A DNA stretch of 64,000 bases from Roseomonas nitratireducens (GTDB lineage Bacteria > Pseudomonadota > Alphaproteobacteria > Acetobacterales > Acetobacteraceae), in NCBI RefSeq assembly GCF_017813355.1, contig NZ_JAGIYZ010000013.1, positions 1 to 64,000 of the forward strand, read 5' to 3'. Below, one piece after another: positions 1 to 8,200 of the stretch; the stretch's first letter is position 1, and every line of letters starts with the position of its first letter. Made by a program: the position numbers and the translations under genes. The notes below the pieces were generated by a model. It was not told the origin of the DNA. It was given only the letters and a program-made list of their open reading frames with translations, and did no database searches.

Positions 1-32
1 ATCCGCTCCCACGCCGTGTCGCTCAGCACCAA
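1..32 (-). CDS. Transposase N-terminus (partial)
   Basis: Only about ten codons are inside the window. They read LVLSDTAWER, matching the usual opening of IS5-family DDE transposases. TTG at 32 and GTG at 29 are both possible starts, and the frame is open further upstream to a stop near position 84, so the real start is uncertain. The catalytic part lies beyond the left edge. Confidence 0.35.
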   Translation of the reverse strand, partial: MVLSDTAWER

Positions 33-120
33 ACGATCCAAGACGCCCAAGGCCAGCTCCCCAAAGGCAGCCTTGAATCACGTCACGCCGCCTTCGGGAA
101 TCCCAAGAGTCCACACGACC
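1..120 (-). mobile_element. IS5-family-like insertion sequence, end fragment cut by the window edge
   Basis: Read on the minus strand, this stretch starts at 120 with GGTCGTGTGGACTCTTGGG, which looks like a terminal inverted repeat. It leads into an open frame entering the N-terminus of an IS5-type transposase (residues LVLSDTAWER at positions 32-3). TA at 121-122, directly outside the end, fits the 2-bp target preference of the IS427 group, known from the family. The rest of the element lies outside the window, so the group is inferred. The element sits exactly at the 3' end of cydB. Confidence 0.6.
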
Positions 121-1133
121 TAGTAGTAGGTGAGGTCGCGCGCCTTGCCGCCGAAGATGCGCCAGGCGAGGAAGGTGTAGGCGAGGATCACCGGCAGCAC
201 GAAGATCGCGCCGGCCAGGATGAGCGTCAGGCTCTCCGGCGCGCTGGCCGACTGCCAGATGGTCAGCCTTTCCGGCACCACATAGGGGAAGAAGGACCAG
301 GCGAGCCCCGCGAAGAACAGCGAGAACAGCGCGACCGCACCCCAGAAGGGCACGCGCCGCAGCGCATCGCCCGGCAGCGGCATGTGGCGCAGCAGGCTGC
401 CGATGCCCAGCAGAAGTGCGGCCGTCGCGATGGGCAGCGGTGCGAGTGCCAGCACCTCGGGGAAGGCGAACCAGCGGTCGAAGATGCGGCTGCTGACCAG
501 CGGCGTGACGGCGGAGACGAGCAGGATGCCGATGCCCATCGGCCAGATCGCCAGCCGCGCCCAGCCGATCGCCGCGCGCTGCAGATCGCCCTCGGTGCGC
601 CAGATCAGCCAGGCCGCGCCGATGAAGGCATAGGCGATAGCGAGTCCGATCGCGGCCATCGCCGCGAAGCCCGTCGCCGCCCAGCCATCGGCGAAGCCCA
701 GCACGTAGCGCCCGAGCATCCAGCCCTGCGACAGCGCCGAGATCAGCGAACCCGCGACGAAGGCGTGGTCCCAGCGCCGCTTCTGCCGTAGGTCCGCGGC
801 CTTGGCGCGGAACTCGAAGGCGACGCCGCGCAGCGTCAGCCCCGCGAGCATCACCGCGACGGGCAGGTACAGCTCCGTCAGGATCACGCCATGCGCCGAG
901 GGGAAGGCCACCAGCAGCAGCCCGACGCCGAGCACGAGCCAGGTCTCGTTCGCGTCCCAGAAGGGGCCGATCGCGGCGATCATGCGGTCCCGGTCCGCTT
1001 CCACCGAGACGCGCGGCAGCAGGATGCCGACGCCGAGGTCGAAGCCGTCGAGCACAACGTAGAGCAGGATCGAAAGCGCCATCAGCCCGGCGAAGATCAC
1101 CGGCAGCCAGTCGGGCGGGACGAAGGGCGTCAT
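120..1133 (-). CDS. cydB: Cytochrome bd-type quinol oxidase subunit II (CydB/CioB)
   Basis: This is the second membrane subunit of a bd-type ubiquinol oxidase, which reduces O2 to water in the inner membrane with high oxygen affinity. The 337-aa product is highly hydrophobic and carries the family signatures DGFDLGVGIL near residue 29 and FWDANETWLVLGVG near residue 56. ATG at 1133 overlaps the cydA stop in ATGA, so the two are translationally coupled. The last codons read TAC TAC TAG, and the stop coincides with the boundary of the flanking IS element, so the natural C-terminus may have been altered. No CydX-like ORF follows. Confidence 0.93.
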   Translation of the reverse strand: MTPFVPPDWLPVIFAGLMALSILLYVVLDGFDLGVGILLPRVSVEADRDRMIAAIGPFWDANETWLVLGVGLLLVAFPSAHGVILTELYLPVAVMLAGLTLRGVAFEFRAKAADLRQKRRWDHAFVAGSLISALSQGWMLGRYVLGFADGWAATGFAAMAAIGLAIAYAFIGAAWLIWRTEGDLQRAAIGWARLAIWPMGIGILLVSAVTPLVSSRIFDRWFAFPEVLALAPLPIATAALLLGIGSLLRHMPLPGDALRRVPFWGAVALFSLFFAGLAWSFFPYVVPERLTIWQSASAPESLTLILAGAIFVLPVILAYTFLAWRIFGGKARDLTYY

Positions 1134-2461
1134 GCCGGCAGGCCCTTGGGCAGCGGTTCCGCCGTGGCGCCGGAGGCCTTGGCCGCGAGCCGGTAGATCG
1201 TGCCGACATAGGCCGCGAGCAGCAGCGCGTAGAGGATCAGGTACATCGCCAGCGTCGCGCCGATGCTCGCCGCCGGCACCGGCCCCGCCGCCTGCGCCGT
1301 GGTCAGCACGCCGTGCACGAGCCAGGGCTGGCGGCCGATCTCGGTCACGTACCAGCCGGCCAGCGTCGCGACCCAGCCGGAGAAGGTCATCCCCACCAGC
1401 CCCCACATCAGCAGCCGCGGCAGCGTCCCGCGCCGCCACAGCAGCCATGCGCAGGCCAGGGCGGTCGCGATCATCAGCATCCCGGTGCCGACCATGACGC
1501 GGAAGGCGTAGAACACGGGTGCTACGGGCGGATGCTCGCCGCGGAACTGGTTGAGGCCCGGCACCTCCCCGTCGAAGCGGTGCGTCAGCACAAGGCTTGC
1601 GCCGTAGGGGATCGCGATCTCGAAGCGGTTCTCCCGCGCCTGGTCGTCCGGGATGGCGAAGAGCACCAGCGGCACGCCGCCGCGCGTCTCCCAATTGCCT
1701 TCCATCGCCGCGACCTTGGCCGGCTGGTGTTCCAGCGTGTTCAGCCCGTGCATGTCGCCCAGCAGCAGCTGCGTCGGCGCGCCGATCGCGGCCATCACGA
1801 TGCCGGTGCGCAGCACGGCCATGACGGACGGCGCGCGGTCCCCGCGCAGCCAGCGCCAGGCGGACATCCCCGCCAGCAGGAACGCGACCGTCAGCGCCGA
1901 GGCCATCAGCATGTGCGACAGCCGATAGGGCATGGACGGGTTGAACACGATCGCCCACCAGTCGGTCGCGTGCGCCACGCCGTCGCGCAGCTCGAAGCCC
2001 TGGGGCGTGTGCATCCAGGAATTCAGCACCAGGATCCAGAAGGCGCTCATCGTCGTGCCGAAGGCCACCAGGAAGGTCGCCCCCGTGTGCACCCAGCCGG
2101 GGACGCGGCGGAAGCCGAACAGCATGATCCCGAGGAAGGTCGCCTCCAGGAAGAAGGCCGTCAGCACCTCATAGGCCAGCAGCGGGCCGGCGATGTTGCC
2201 CACGCGCTCCATGAAGCCAGGCCAGTTCGTGCCGAACTGGAAGGACATGGTGATGCCGGAGACGACCCCGAGCGCGAAGGACAGGGCGAAGACCTTCACC
2301 CAGAAGCGGTAGGCGTCCATCCACTTGTCGTCGCCCGTCGCGTTGAAGCGCAGCTTGAAGAACAGCAGCACCCAGCCCAGCGCGATGGTGATGGTGGGGA
2401 ACAGGATGTGGAAGGAGATGTTCGCCGCGAACTGGATGCGGGCGAGGATCAGCGCGTCCAT
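1130..2461 (-). CDS. cydA: Cytochrome bd-type quinol oxidase subunit I (CydA/CioA)
   Basis: This is the haem-carrying subunit of a bd-type oxidase and it oxidises quinol. The 443-aa product has His18 (ISFHILFP) and His183 (YRLSHMLM), matching the E. coli haem ligands His19 and His186, plus Glu98 and Glu106 of the proton/haem-d channel and the conserved GRQPW segment. It is shorter than E. coli CydA (about 522 aa) because the Q-loop is short, as known for the cyanide-insensitive CIO branch. It starts 4 nt after the upstream regulator gene and overlaps cydB by 4 nt, so the three form one operon. Confidence 0.95.
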   Translation of the reverse strand: MDALILARIQFAANISFHILFPTITIALGWVLLFFKLRFNATGDDKWMDAYRFWVKVFALSFALGVVSGITMSFQFGTNWPGFMERVGNIAGPLLAYEVLTAFFLEATFLGIMLFGFRRVPGWVHTGATFLVAFGTTMSAFWILVLNSWMHTPQGFELRDGVAHATDWWAIVFNPSMPYRLSHMLMASALTVAFLLAGMSAWRWLRGDRAPSVMAVLRTGIVMAAIGAPTQLLLGDMHGLNTLEHQPAKVAAMEGNWETRGGVPLVLFAIPDDQARENRFEIAIPYGASLVLTHRFDGEVPGLNQFRGEHPPVAPVFYAFRVMVGTGMLMIATALACAWLLWRRGTLPRLLMWGLVGMTFSGWVATLAGWYVTEIGRQPWLVHGVLTTAQAAGPVPAASIGATLAMYLILYALLLAAYVGTIYRLAAKASGATAEPLPKGLPA

Positions 2462-2465
2462 CGGA

Positions 2466-3029
2466 TCAGACCTCCTTCCGTCCGCGGACGAACTCGACGA
2501 CGCGGTCCTTCGCGTCGAGCAGCCGCGTCACCTTCGACCCCAGTTCGAGAAGTGCCGCGAGACGCTCGGTCTCGAGCCGCCTCACATCCTCGTACCAGTT
2601 GGTCAGGCGCTCGATCAGCCCGTGCATCTCGGCCATGCGGGCCTGGGCGTGGCGTTCGGGTTCGCTGCCGGGCGTCTGCATCAGCAATTCGCGCAGCACC
2701 GACAGGGTCGGGTCGACCTCCCGCTTCTTCCGCTCCTCCGCCAACACGCGCAGGATCTGCCAGACATCCTCGGGCGTGGTGTAGTGGTCGCGCCGGTCGT
2801 CCGGGATGTGGCGCGGCAGCACGAGGTTCCAGGCCTGCAATTCGCGCAGGCCCATCGAGACGTTGGAGCGCGAGACGCCGAGCGCCTCGACGATGTCGTC
2901 GGCGCAGAGCGGCCGCGGCGAGACGTAGAGCAGCGCGTAGATCTGCCCCACCGTGCGGTTGATGCCCCAGCGGGACCCCATTTCCCCGAAATGGAGGACG
3001 AAGGCCTGGACGAGCGGAGGAAGATTCAT
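2466..3029 (-). CDS. GbsR/MarR-like winged-helix transcriptional regulator
   Basis: The 187-aa product has a central winged-helix region (residues about 20-85, with LCADDIVEALGVSRSNVSMG as the recognition part) followed by a long charged helical C-terminus, the layout of GbsR-type MarR relatives. It is the first gene of the transcript, 4 nt ahead of cydAB, so it probably controls the oxidase operon and itself. ATG at 3029 was chosen because it leaves room for the FNR box and promoter, and residues before it do not look coding. The effector is unknown. An imperfect dyad lies just upstream of the start. Confidence 0.8.
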   Translation of the reverse strand: MNLPPLVQAFVLHFGEMGSRWGINRTVGQIYALLYVSPRPLCADDIVEALGVSRSNVSMGLRELQAWNLVLPRHIPDDRRDHYTTPEDVWQILRVLAEERKKREVDPTLSVLRELLMQTPGSEPERHAQARMAEMHGLIERLTNWYEDVRRLETERLAALLELGSKVTRLLDAKDRVVEFVRGRKEV

Positions 3030-3040
3030 CGAATTCCGGC

Positions 3041-3060
3041 TTTTCAGAATTTTTTGAAAT
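3041..3060. promoter_or_regulatory. Imperfect dyad TTTCA-N8-TGAAA, candidate operator
   Basis: An AT-rich inverted repeat (TTTCA at 3042-3046 and TGAAA at 3055-3059) lies just upstream of the regulator start in otherwise GC-rich DNA. Its place between the FNR box and the start codon suits autoregulation by the GbsR-like protein. The match to any known operator is not established. Confidence 0.35.
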
Positions 3061-3072
3061 CTACGAAGAGGT

Positions 3073-3086
3073 TTGATCCAGATCAA
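3073..3086. promoter_or_regulatory. FNR/Anr (FixK-type) binding site
   Basis: The sequence TTGAT-CCAG-ATCAA is a perfect match to the FNR-family consensus TTGAT-N4-ATCAA. It is centred about 50 nt upstream of the first codon of the regulator-cydAB operon and about 93 nt upstream of the divergent tctC-like gene. Low-oxygen induction of a bd oxidase through FNR-type regulators is well known, so this site most likely activates the oxidase operon. Confidence 0.8.
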
Positions 3087-3172
3087 GTCCCCTTCCCGCT
3101 GGAACGGACCTTGCGTGCCCCCCGCCCGGTCGCGCCATGCTGGCGCCCGAACCCGCCTTGCCGGAGACCGCC

Positions 3173-4144
3173 ATGATCCGCCGCCGCGCCCTGCCCGCCC
3201 TTGCCGGCCTCGCCCTGGCCGCCCCGGCCCTTGCCCAGGCGCCCTGGCCGAACCGGCCGATCCGCCTCGTGGTGCCCTATCCGCCCGGCGGCGCGTCCGA
3301 CATCTCGGGGCGGCTGCAGGCGGAGGTGCTGCAGGCCGCCCTCGGCGTGCCCTGCGTGGTCGACAACCGGTCCGGCGCGGGCGGAACCGTGGGCACGCTG
3401 CACGTCGCGCAGGCGGCCCCGGATGGCTACACGGTGATGATGGCCAGCCCATCGAGCCATCTCGGCGCGCCGCTGCTGTTCCGCAACGCCGGCTATGACG
3501 GCGTGGACGACTTCACCGCCATCGCCACCTTCGCCACCGGCACGGCGGTCGTCTGCGTCCATCCCGGCGTGCCGGCACGCACCATCCCGGAACTCGTGGC
3601 GCATCTGAAGGCGAATCCGGGGAAGCTGAACTACGGCTCGGCCGGCGCGGGCGGTGCGAACCACATGCTCGGCGTGCTGTTCATGCTGCGCACGGGCACC
3701 GAGATGGCGCATGTGCCCTATCGCGGCGCCGCGCCGGCGCTGGCGGACCTGATCGCGGGCAACATCCAGGTGGTGTTCGACAGCTATTCCGGCGTGATCG
3801 GATCGATCCGCGCGGGCCAGGTGCGCGCGCTCGGCATCACCAACGCCACGCGCTGGCCGCTCGCGCCCGAGATGCCGACGGTGCAGGAACAGGGCGTGCC
3901 GGACTACGACCTGCCGTCCTTCTCGGCCGTGATGGGGCCGAAGGGCATGCCGGAGCCGATCGTGCGCAGGATGAACGAGGCGATCAACGCCGGCCTGCGC
4001 GACCCCGGGCTGCTGCGCCGGCTGGAAGCCAACGGCAACGTGCCCTATCCGAACACGCCCGAGGAATTCGCCCGCATCATGCGCACCCAGCGCGAGACCT
4101 GGCGGGAGCTGGTGCGCGTCTCAGGCGTCGAACCGCAGGGCTGA
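3173..4144 (+). CDS. Bug/TctC-family periplasmic solute-binding protein
   Basis: The product (323 aa from ATG 3173) has a signal peptide (RRRALPALAGLALAAPALAQ) and the Bug-family hallmarks RPIRLVVPYPPGG, VVDNRSGAGG near residue 65 and HVPYRGAAPALADL near residue 180. Such proteins bind small carboxylates in the periplasm. No tctA or tctB membrane genes are nearby, which is usual for expanded orphan Bug sets, so ligand and transporter are unknown. A longer frame begins upstream, but the signal peptide fixes the start. The gene is divergent from the cyd operon and shares its regulatory region. Confidence 0.88.
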   Translation: MIRRRALPALAGLALAAPALAQAPWPNRPIRLVVPYPPGGASDISGRLQAEVLQAALGVPCVVDNRSGAGGTVGTLHVAQAAPDGYTVMMASPSSHLGAPLLFRNAGYDGVDDFTAIATFATGTAVVCVHPGVPARTIPELVAHLKANPGKLNYGSAGAGGANHMLGVLFMLRTGTEMAHVPYRGAAPALADLIAGNIQVVFDSYSGVIGSIRAGQVRALGITNATRWPLAPEMPTVQEQGVPDYDLPSFSAVMGPKGMPEPIVRRMNEAINAGLRDPGLLRRLEANGNVPYPNTPEEFARIMRTQRETWRELVRVSGVEPQG

Positions 4145-4208
4145 GGCCCGGCACGCGCCGGGCCTCGCCGAAGCCTGTCGTGCCGCGCGGCCGGACCCCC
4201 GGCCGCGC
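4143..4208. terminator. Two perfect 10-bp GC hairpins between convergent genes
   Basis: The first stem pairs GAGGCCCGGC (4143-4152, overlapping the tctC stop) with GCCGGGCCTC (4157-4166). The second pairs GCGCGGCCGG (4185-4194) with CCGGCCGCGC (4199-4208). Both have 4-nt loops. They lie between convergent genes and would serve both strands. No T-run follows, so they are terminator-like rather than classical intrinsic terminators. Confidence 0.5.
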
Positions 4209-4216
4209 GCGCAGGA

Positions 4217-4699
4217 TCAGAGGGCGGCGAGAACCGCCTGGCCGGACGACACCTCGAAGGCGCCGGGCGCCTCGACGGCGACATGCGTCACCTTGCCGTC
4301 CTTGGCCACCAGCGCGAAGCGCTGGCAGCGCACGCCGAGGCCGCGCGCCGTCAGGTCGAATTCCAGGCCCATCGCCTTGGTGAAGACGGCCGCGCCATCG
4401 GCCAGCATCGCCACCTGGTCGGTCACGCCCTGGTCCTTCGCCCAGGCGCCCATGACGAACACGTCGTTCACCGCCATGCAGGCGATCGCGTCCACGCCCT
4501 TGGCCTTCAGCGCATCCGCGTTCTCGACGAAGGACGGCATGTGCTTGGCCGAGCAGGTCGGCGTGAAGGCGCCCGGCACGCCGAACAGGACCACGGTGCG
4601 GCCCTTGAAGAACTCCCCGGTATCGACTTCCTTCGGCCCCTCGGCGGTGGCCTGCATGACCTTCACGGCCGGAATGGCGTCGCCCACACTGATCGGCAT
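4217..4699 (-). CDS. Peroxiredoxin, Prx5 type
   Basis: This thiol peroxidase reduces H2O2 and alkyl hydroperoxides, usually with glutathione/glutaredoxin or thioredoxin. The 160-aa product carries the Prx5 active-site signature PGAFTPTCS with the peroxidatic Cys49. Other cysteines are Cys74 and Cys125. The length matches the stand-alone Prx5 family, with no fused glutaredoxin domain. It is cytoplasmic, since no signal peptide is visible. It is a single-gene unit, convergent with the tctC-like gene and divergent from the AlgH-family gene. Confidence 0.9.
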   Translation of the reverse strand: MPISVGDAIPAVKVMQATAEGPKEVDTGEFFKGRTVVLFGVPGAFTPTCSAKHMPSFVENADALKAKGVDAIACMAVNDVFVMGAWAKDQGVTDQVAMLADGAAVFTKAMGLEFDLTARGLGVRCQRFALVAKDGKVTHVAVEAPGAFEVSSGQAVLAAL

Positions 4700-4801
4700 G
4701 TCGTCCTCCTCGTTGGCCAGCCGATGTAGCGCGGGCGCGCCGGGCTGTCATCGGGGCGGACGAGCCTTGCGGGACCGCGCGGGGTGATCCACCTAGGGGC
4801 C

Positions 4802-5389
4802 ATGGCCACTTCGAAATCCTGGGCGAGCGCGGGCGCCGGCTACCTTGCCGGGCATCTCCTCATCGCGATGCCGGGCATGCAGGACCCGCGCTTCGACCAT
4901 ACCGTCGTCTGCCTCTGCGCCCATTCGTCCGAGGGCGCGATGGGGCTGATCGTGAACCGCCCGCTCGCCGGGCTCGCCTTCGACGACCTGCTCCGCCAGC
5001 TCGAGATCGAGCCGACACCGCCGCAGCGGCGCATCCGCATGGTCTCCGGCGGGCCGGTCGAGGGCGGCCGCGGCTTCGTGCTGCACAGCGACGACTGGAC
5101 GGCCGAGGGCAGCATGCCCGTCGTCCCCGGCCTCGCGCTGACCGCGAGCCTCGACATCCTCAAGGCGATCGCGGCCGGCGGCGGGCCGAAGGCGGGCGTG
5201 CTCGCGCTGGGCTATGCCGGCTGGTCGCCGGGGCAGCTCGAGGAAGAGATCCAGCGCAATTCCTGGCTCAGCGTGCCGGCCGACGAAGGGCTGGTGTTCG
5301 GCGACGACACCACCCGCACCTGGGACGCGGCGCTGGCCAAGCTGCGCGTCGACCCGGCGCTGCTCTCCGCCGCGGCGGGGCACGCCTGA
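4802..5389 (+). CDS. YqgE/AlgH family (UPF0301) protein
   Basis: The 195-aa product shows the family pattern GYLAGHLLIAMPGMQDPRF at the N-terminus, then VVCLCAHSSEGAMGLIVNRP and VSGGPVEGGRGFVLHS. The family is widespread in proteobacteria. AlgH was linked genetically to alginate regulation in Pseudomonas, but no biochemical role is settled. ATG 4802 follows an AGGGG ribosome-binding site. A GTG six codons earlier is possible but lacks one. Confidence 0.85.
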   Translation: MATSKSWASAGAGYLAGHLLIAMPGMQDPRFDHTVVCLCAHSSEGAMGLIVNRPLAGLAFDDLLRQLEIEPTPPQRRIRMVSGGPVEGGRGFVLHSDDWTAEGSMPVVPGLALTASLDILKAIAAGGGPKAGVLALGYAGWSPGQLEEEIQRNSWLSVPADEGLVFGDDTTRTWDAALAKLRVDPALLSAAAGHA

Positions 5390-5513
5390 AGCAGCATCCG
5401 TCGCGCGGCACGGAGCCCGATCGCACACATCCGGCATGACCGGATGGCGCCGTATGGACGGCCGCGGCGCGCGCGGGCACGGTCCCGGGCGCGATACGCC
5501 CGAGGACCCGACC

Positions 5514-5855
5514 ATGCGCATGTCCGCCATCCCCTTCGACACCACCGACTGGTCCGCGGTCGAACCCACCCGCCATGCGGGGGAGGAAGGCGAGGCGCTG
5601 TGGCGCACGCGCCATGTCGGCCCGGCGGACAACCCGATCCGCGTCCGCATGGTCGAATACTCCCCCGGCTACGTTTCGGACCATTGGTGCGAGAAGGGCC
5701 ATGTGCTGCTGGTTCTCGACGGGGAACTCGAGACGACGCTGGCCGATGGCCGAGTCTTCACCCTGACGCCGGGCATGTCATACCAGGTGGCCGATGGGGC
5801 GGAGCCGCATCGCTCCCGCACCGCAAAGGGCGCGCGGCTGTTCATCGTCGACTAG
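5514..5855 (+). CDS. DHCW-motif cupin-fold protein
   Basis: The 113-aa product is a single cupin domain. The sequence SDHWCEKGHVLLVLDGEL gives the first cupin motif in the DHWC variant that names this small family. LTPGMSYQVADGAEPHRS gives the second motif with its histidine. The family probably binds a metal, but no substrate is known. It ends four bases into the convergent MmcQ-like gene. Confidence 0.8.
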   Translation: MRMSAIPFDTTDWSAVEPTRHAGEEGEALWRTRHVGPADNPIRVRMVEYSPGYVSDHWCEKGHVLLVLDGELETTLADGRVFTLTPGMSYQVADGAEPHRSRTAKGARLFIVD

Positions 5856-6205
5856 TCCGGCAGCGTCGCGGCGAGCCGCTTCGGCGCCGTCATGCGCCAG
5901 GACCGGCGGACCAGCGCCGCCACCTCCTCCCAATCCGCGTCGCCGTCCAGCACCACGCCGATCCAGCCCTTGTGGCCGACATAGGGGGGCACGAAGAAGC
6001 GGTCCGGCGCGGCGGCGACAAGCACCTCCTGGCTGCCGGGCGGCGCCTTGCACCACATGGCCGCCTGCAGCCGGTCCGTCGTCGACCACATGCAGAAGAT
6101 GCGGTCGCGGATGCGCCAGGTGGCGATGCCCCAGGTCTCGCGTTCCGCCGCATCCGGCAGGGCGAGGCAGATCGCCCGCAGCCTTGCGAGCGCGCGCAGG
6201 TTCAC
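5852..6205 (-). CDS. MmcQ/YjbR family protein
   Basis: The 117-aa product matches the MmcQ/YjbR (CyaY-like fold) family: an N-terminal helix (LRAICLALPDAAERETWG), then WRIRDRIFCMW, and a C-terminal segment PPYVGHKGWIGVVLDGDADW. The family is often labelled DNA-binding, though the role is poorly proven. GTG at 6205 overlaps the stop of the upstream HAD gene in GTGA, so it is the last gene of a pyrD-HAD-mmcQ transcript. Confidence 0.82.
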   Translation of the reverse strand: MNLRALARLRAICLALPDAAERETWGIATWRIRDRIFCMWSTTDRLQAAMWCKAPPGSQEVLVAAAPDRFFVPPYVGHKGWIGVVLDGDADWEEVAALVRRSWRMTAPKRLAATLPD

Positions 6206-7062
6206 CAGCGCAGAGAGCGCAGCGCCGCGATCGGGCGCACGCCCTCCTCATGCGCCACGGCGGCGAGATGCTCCGCGGACGGATCTTCCCCATGCGCATC
6301 GGCCGCGAGGCCCGTCAGCGCCCAGAGCGCGTCGAGCCCGGCCGCCTGAGCGCCGGCGAGGTCGGTGTGCGGGCTGTCGCCGATGGCCAGCACGCGGTGC
6401 CGCGGCGGATCGCCGAGCAGTTCGAGCACCGGCTCGTACACCTCGGGGTCCGGCTTGCCGACCTCCCGCACCGCGCCGCCCAGGGCGAGGTAGATGTCGG
6501 CCAACGCGCCGGCGCAGATCACCTTCTTGCCCGCCACCATCACCGCGCGGTCGGGATTGACGCAGACCATCGGCAGCCGCGCCGCGGCGCAGGCTTCCAG
6601 CACCGGGCGATAGGGATCGGCGCTTTGCGGGCCGAGCCTGTCGTCGGGGCCGGTGTTGAGCAGGAAGGTGGCCTCGCGCGGCTCGGCGACGATCTCGGCC
6701 ACGCCTTCCTCGACCACCGACAGGTCGCGCTCCGGGCCGATATGGACGCAGCGCTGGCCCAGCGACGCGAAGAAGGAATCGCGCCGCGCCTTGAGATGCC
6801 GCCAGGACACCTCGCCCGAGGACATGATGCCGTCATAGAGCGCGCGGTCGAGCCCCATGCGGTCCAGCATGGACGCGACCATCCAGGCCCGGCGCGGCGC
6901 GTTGGTCAGGAAGACGATGCGCTTGCCGCGCGCCTTCAGCGCCGCCAGCGCCTCGGGCACGCCCGGGTAGGGCTTGCGCCCGTCATGCACCACGCCCCAG
7001 AGGTCGAGCACATAGCCGTCATAGCGGTCGGCGATCGCTTCGATGCCGTCGAGGATGTCCAT
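6202..7062 (-). CDS. HAD-superfamily class IIA hydrolase (NagD-like)
   Basis: The 286-aa product has HAD motif I (DLWGVVHDG, nucleophile Asp20), motif II (LTNAPR), a class IIA cap, and motif IV (IGDSPHTDLAGA). This matches the alphaproteobacterial HAD-IIA subgroup with a WGV variant of motif I, whose substrate is unknown and is probably a small phosphate ester. The start at 7062 shares one base with the pyrD stop (TGATG), and the end overlaps the MmcQ-like start, so translation of the three is coupled. Confidence 0.88.
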   Translation of the reverse strand: MDILDGIEAIADRYDGYVLDLWGVVHDGRKPYPGVPEALAALKARGKRIVFLTNAPRRAWMVASMLDRMGLDRALYDGIMSSGEVSWRHLKARRDSFFASLGQRCVHIGPERDLSVVEEGVAEIVAEPREATFLLNTGPDDRLGPQSADPYRPVLEACAAARLPMVCVNPDRAVMVAGKKVICAGALADIYLALGGAVREVGKPDPEVYEPVLELLGDPPRHRVLAIGDSPHTDLAGAQAAGLDALWALTGLAADAHGEDPSAEHLAAVAHEEGVRPIAALRSLRW

Positions 7063-8120
7063 CACGCGTCCCTGCCGACGGCGTCGGCGACCGAAGTGAA
7101 TCCATCGCGCTTCAGCAGCGCGGCGAGGCCATCGGCGATGCGCCGCGGCAGCACGGGCCCGGCATAGGCGAAGCCCGTATAGATCTGCACGAGCGAGGCG
7201 CCGGCGCGGACCTTCGCGTAGGCCTGCTCGGCCGTCGCGATGCCGCCCACGCCCACCAGCGCGATGCGCCCGCGCGCGATGCGGAACACCTTGCGCAGCA
7301 CCTCGGTCGAGGGCGCGAACAGAGGCTGTCCCGAAAGGCCGCCCGCTTCCTTCACGAGCGGCGACCGCAGCGACGCCGGCCGCGCGATGGTGGTGTTGGA
7401 GACGATCAGCCCCGCCACGCCGCGCGCCAGGCACGCATTGACGATCGGCTCCAGCGCGTCGTCCGCCAGATCGGGCGCGATCTTGACCAGCAGCGGCGGC
7501 GTGCGCGGCAGGGTGGACCGCTTCGCCGCGATGGCGTCGAGGATCGACGCGAGCCGTTCCTCCCCCTGCAGGTCGCGCAGGCCGGGCGTGTTGGGGGAGG
7601 AGACGTTGACCGTGACGTAGTCGGCATGGGGCGCGACGGCGGCATAGAGCGCCGGATAGTCGCGCTCCGGATCGGCACCTTCCTTGTTGATGCCGATATT
7701 GGCGCCGAACACCGCGGGCAGCGGGCGCGGAAGTGCTGCGATCCGCGCGACGTAGCCGTCCAGCCCGCCATTGTTGAAGCCCATGCGGTTGATCACCGCC
7801 GCATCTTCCTGCAGGCGGAACAGGCGCGGGCGCGGATTGCCCGGCTGCGGGCGGGGCGTGACGGTGCCGGCCTCGACGAAGCCGAAGCCGAGCCGCATCA
7901 GGGGTGCGACCGCCACCGCATCCTTGTCGAAGCCGGCGGCGAGCCCGATCGGGTTGCGGAAGCGCAGGCCCAGGCAATGGGTCTCGAGCACCGGGTCGTC
8001 CGTGCCCGCATCCCGGCCCGCGAGCCCGGCCGCGAGGGCCTTCAGCGCGAGCCCGTGCGCGGTCTCGGCATCCAGGCCGCGGATCAGCGGCATCAGGGCG
8101 GAAGCGATGGCGGGGGTCAT
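7062..8120 (-). CDS. pyrD: Dihydroorotate dehydrogenase (quinone), class 2
   Basis: This enzyme oxidises dihydroorotate to orotate with FMN and passes electrons to quinone at the inner membrane, the fourth step of pyrimidine synthesis. The 352-aa product has the class 2 N-terminal membrane-association helices (MPLIRGLDAETAHGLALKAL), FGANIGINK, the NVSSPNTPGL active-site loop with catalytic Ser, and C-terminal FMN-phosphate motifs (VGVGGIATAEQAYAKVRAGA). ATG 8120 fits the family N-terminus. The frame extends upstream without family similarity. Confidence 0.96.
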   Translation of the reverse strand: MTPAIASALMPLIRGLDAETAHGLALKALAAGLAGRDAGTDDPVLETHCLGLRFRNPIGLAAGFDKDAVAVAPLMRLGFGFVEAGTVTPRPQPGNPRPRLFRLQEDAAVINRMGFNNGGLDGYVARIAALPRPLPAVFGANIGINKEGADPERDYPALYAAVAPHADYVTVNVSSPNTPGLRDLQGEERLASILDAIAAKRSTLPRTPPLLVKIAPDLADDALEPIVNACLARGVAGLIVSNTTIARPASLRSPLVKEAGGLSGQPLFAPSTEVLRKVFRIARGRIALVGVGGIATAEQAYAKVRAGASLVQIYTGFAYAGPVLPRRIADGLAALLKRDGFTSVADAVGRDA

Positions 8121-8200
8121 GGCGGGCGTCTTCTGCCCCGGTTGACGCGGCGGGGGAAGCCCGTCCAGAAGCGGGCACAACGGCACGGCGGGATCAGAGG

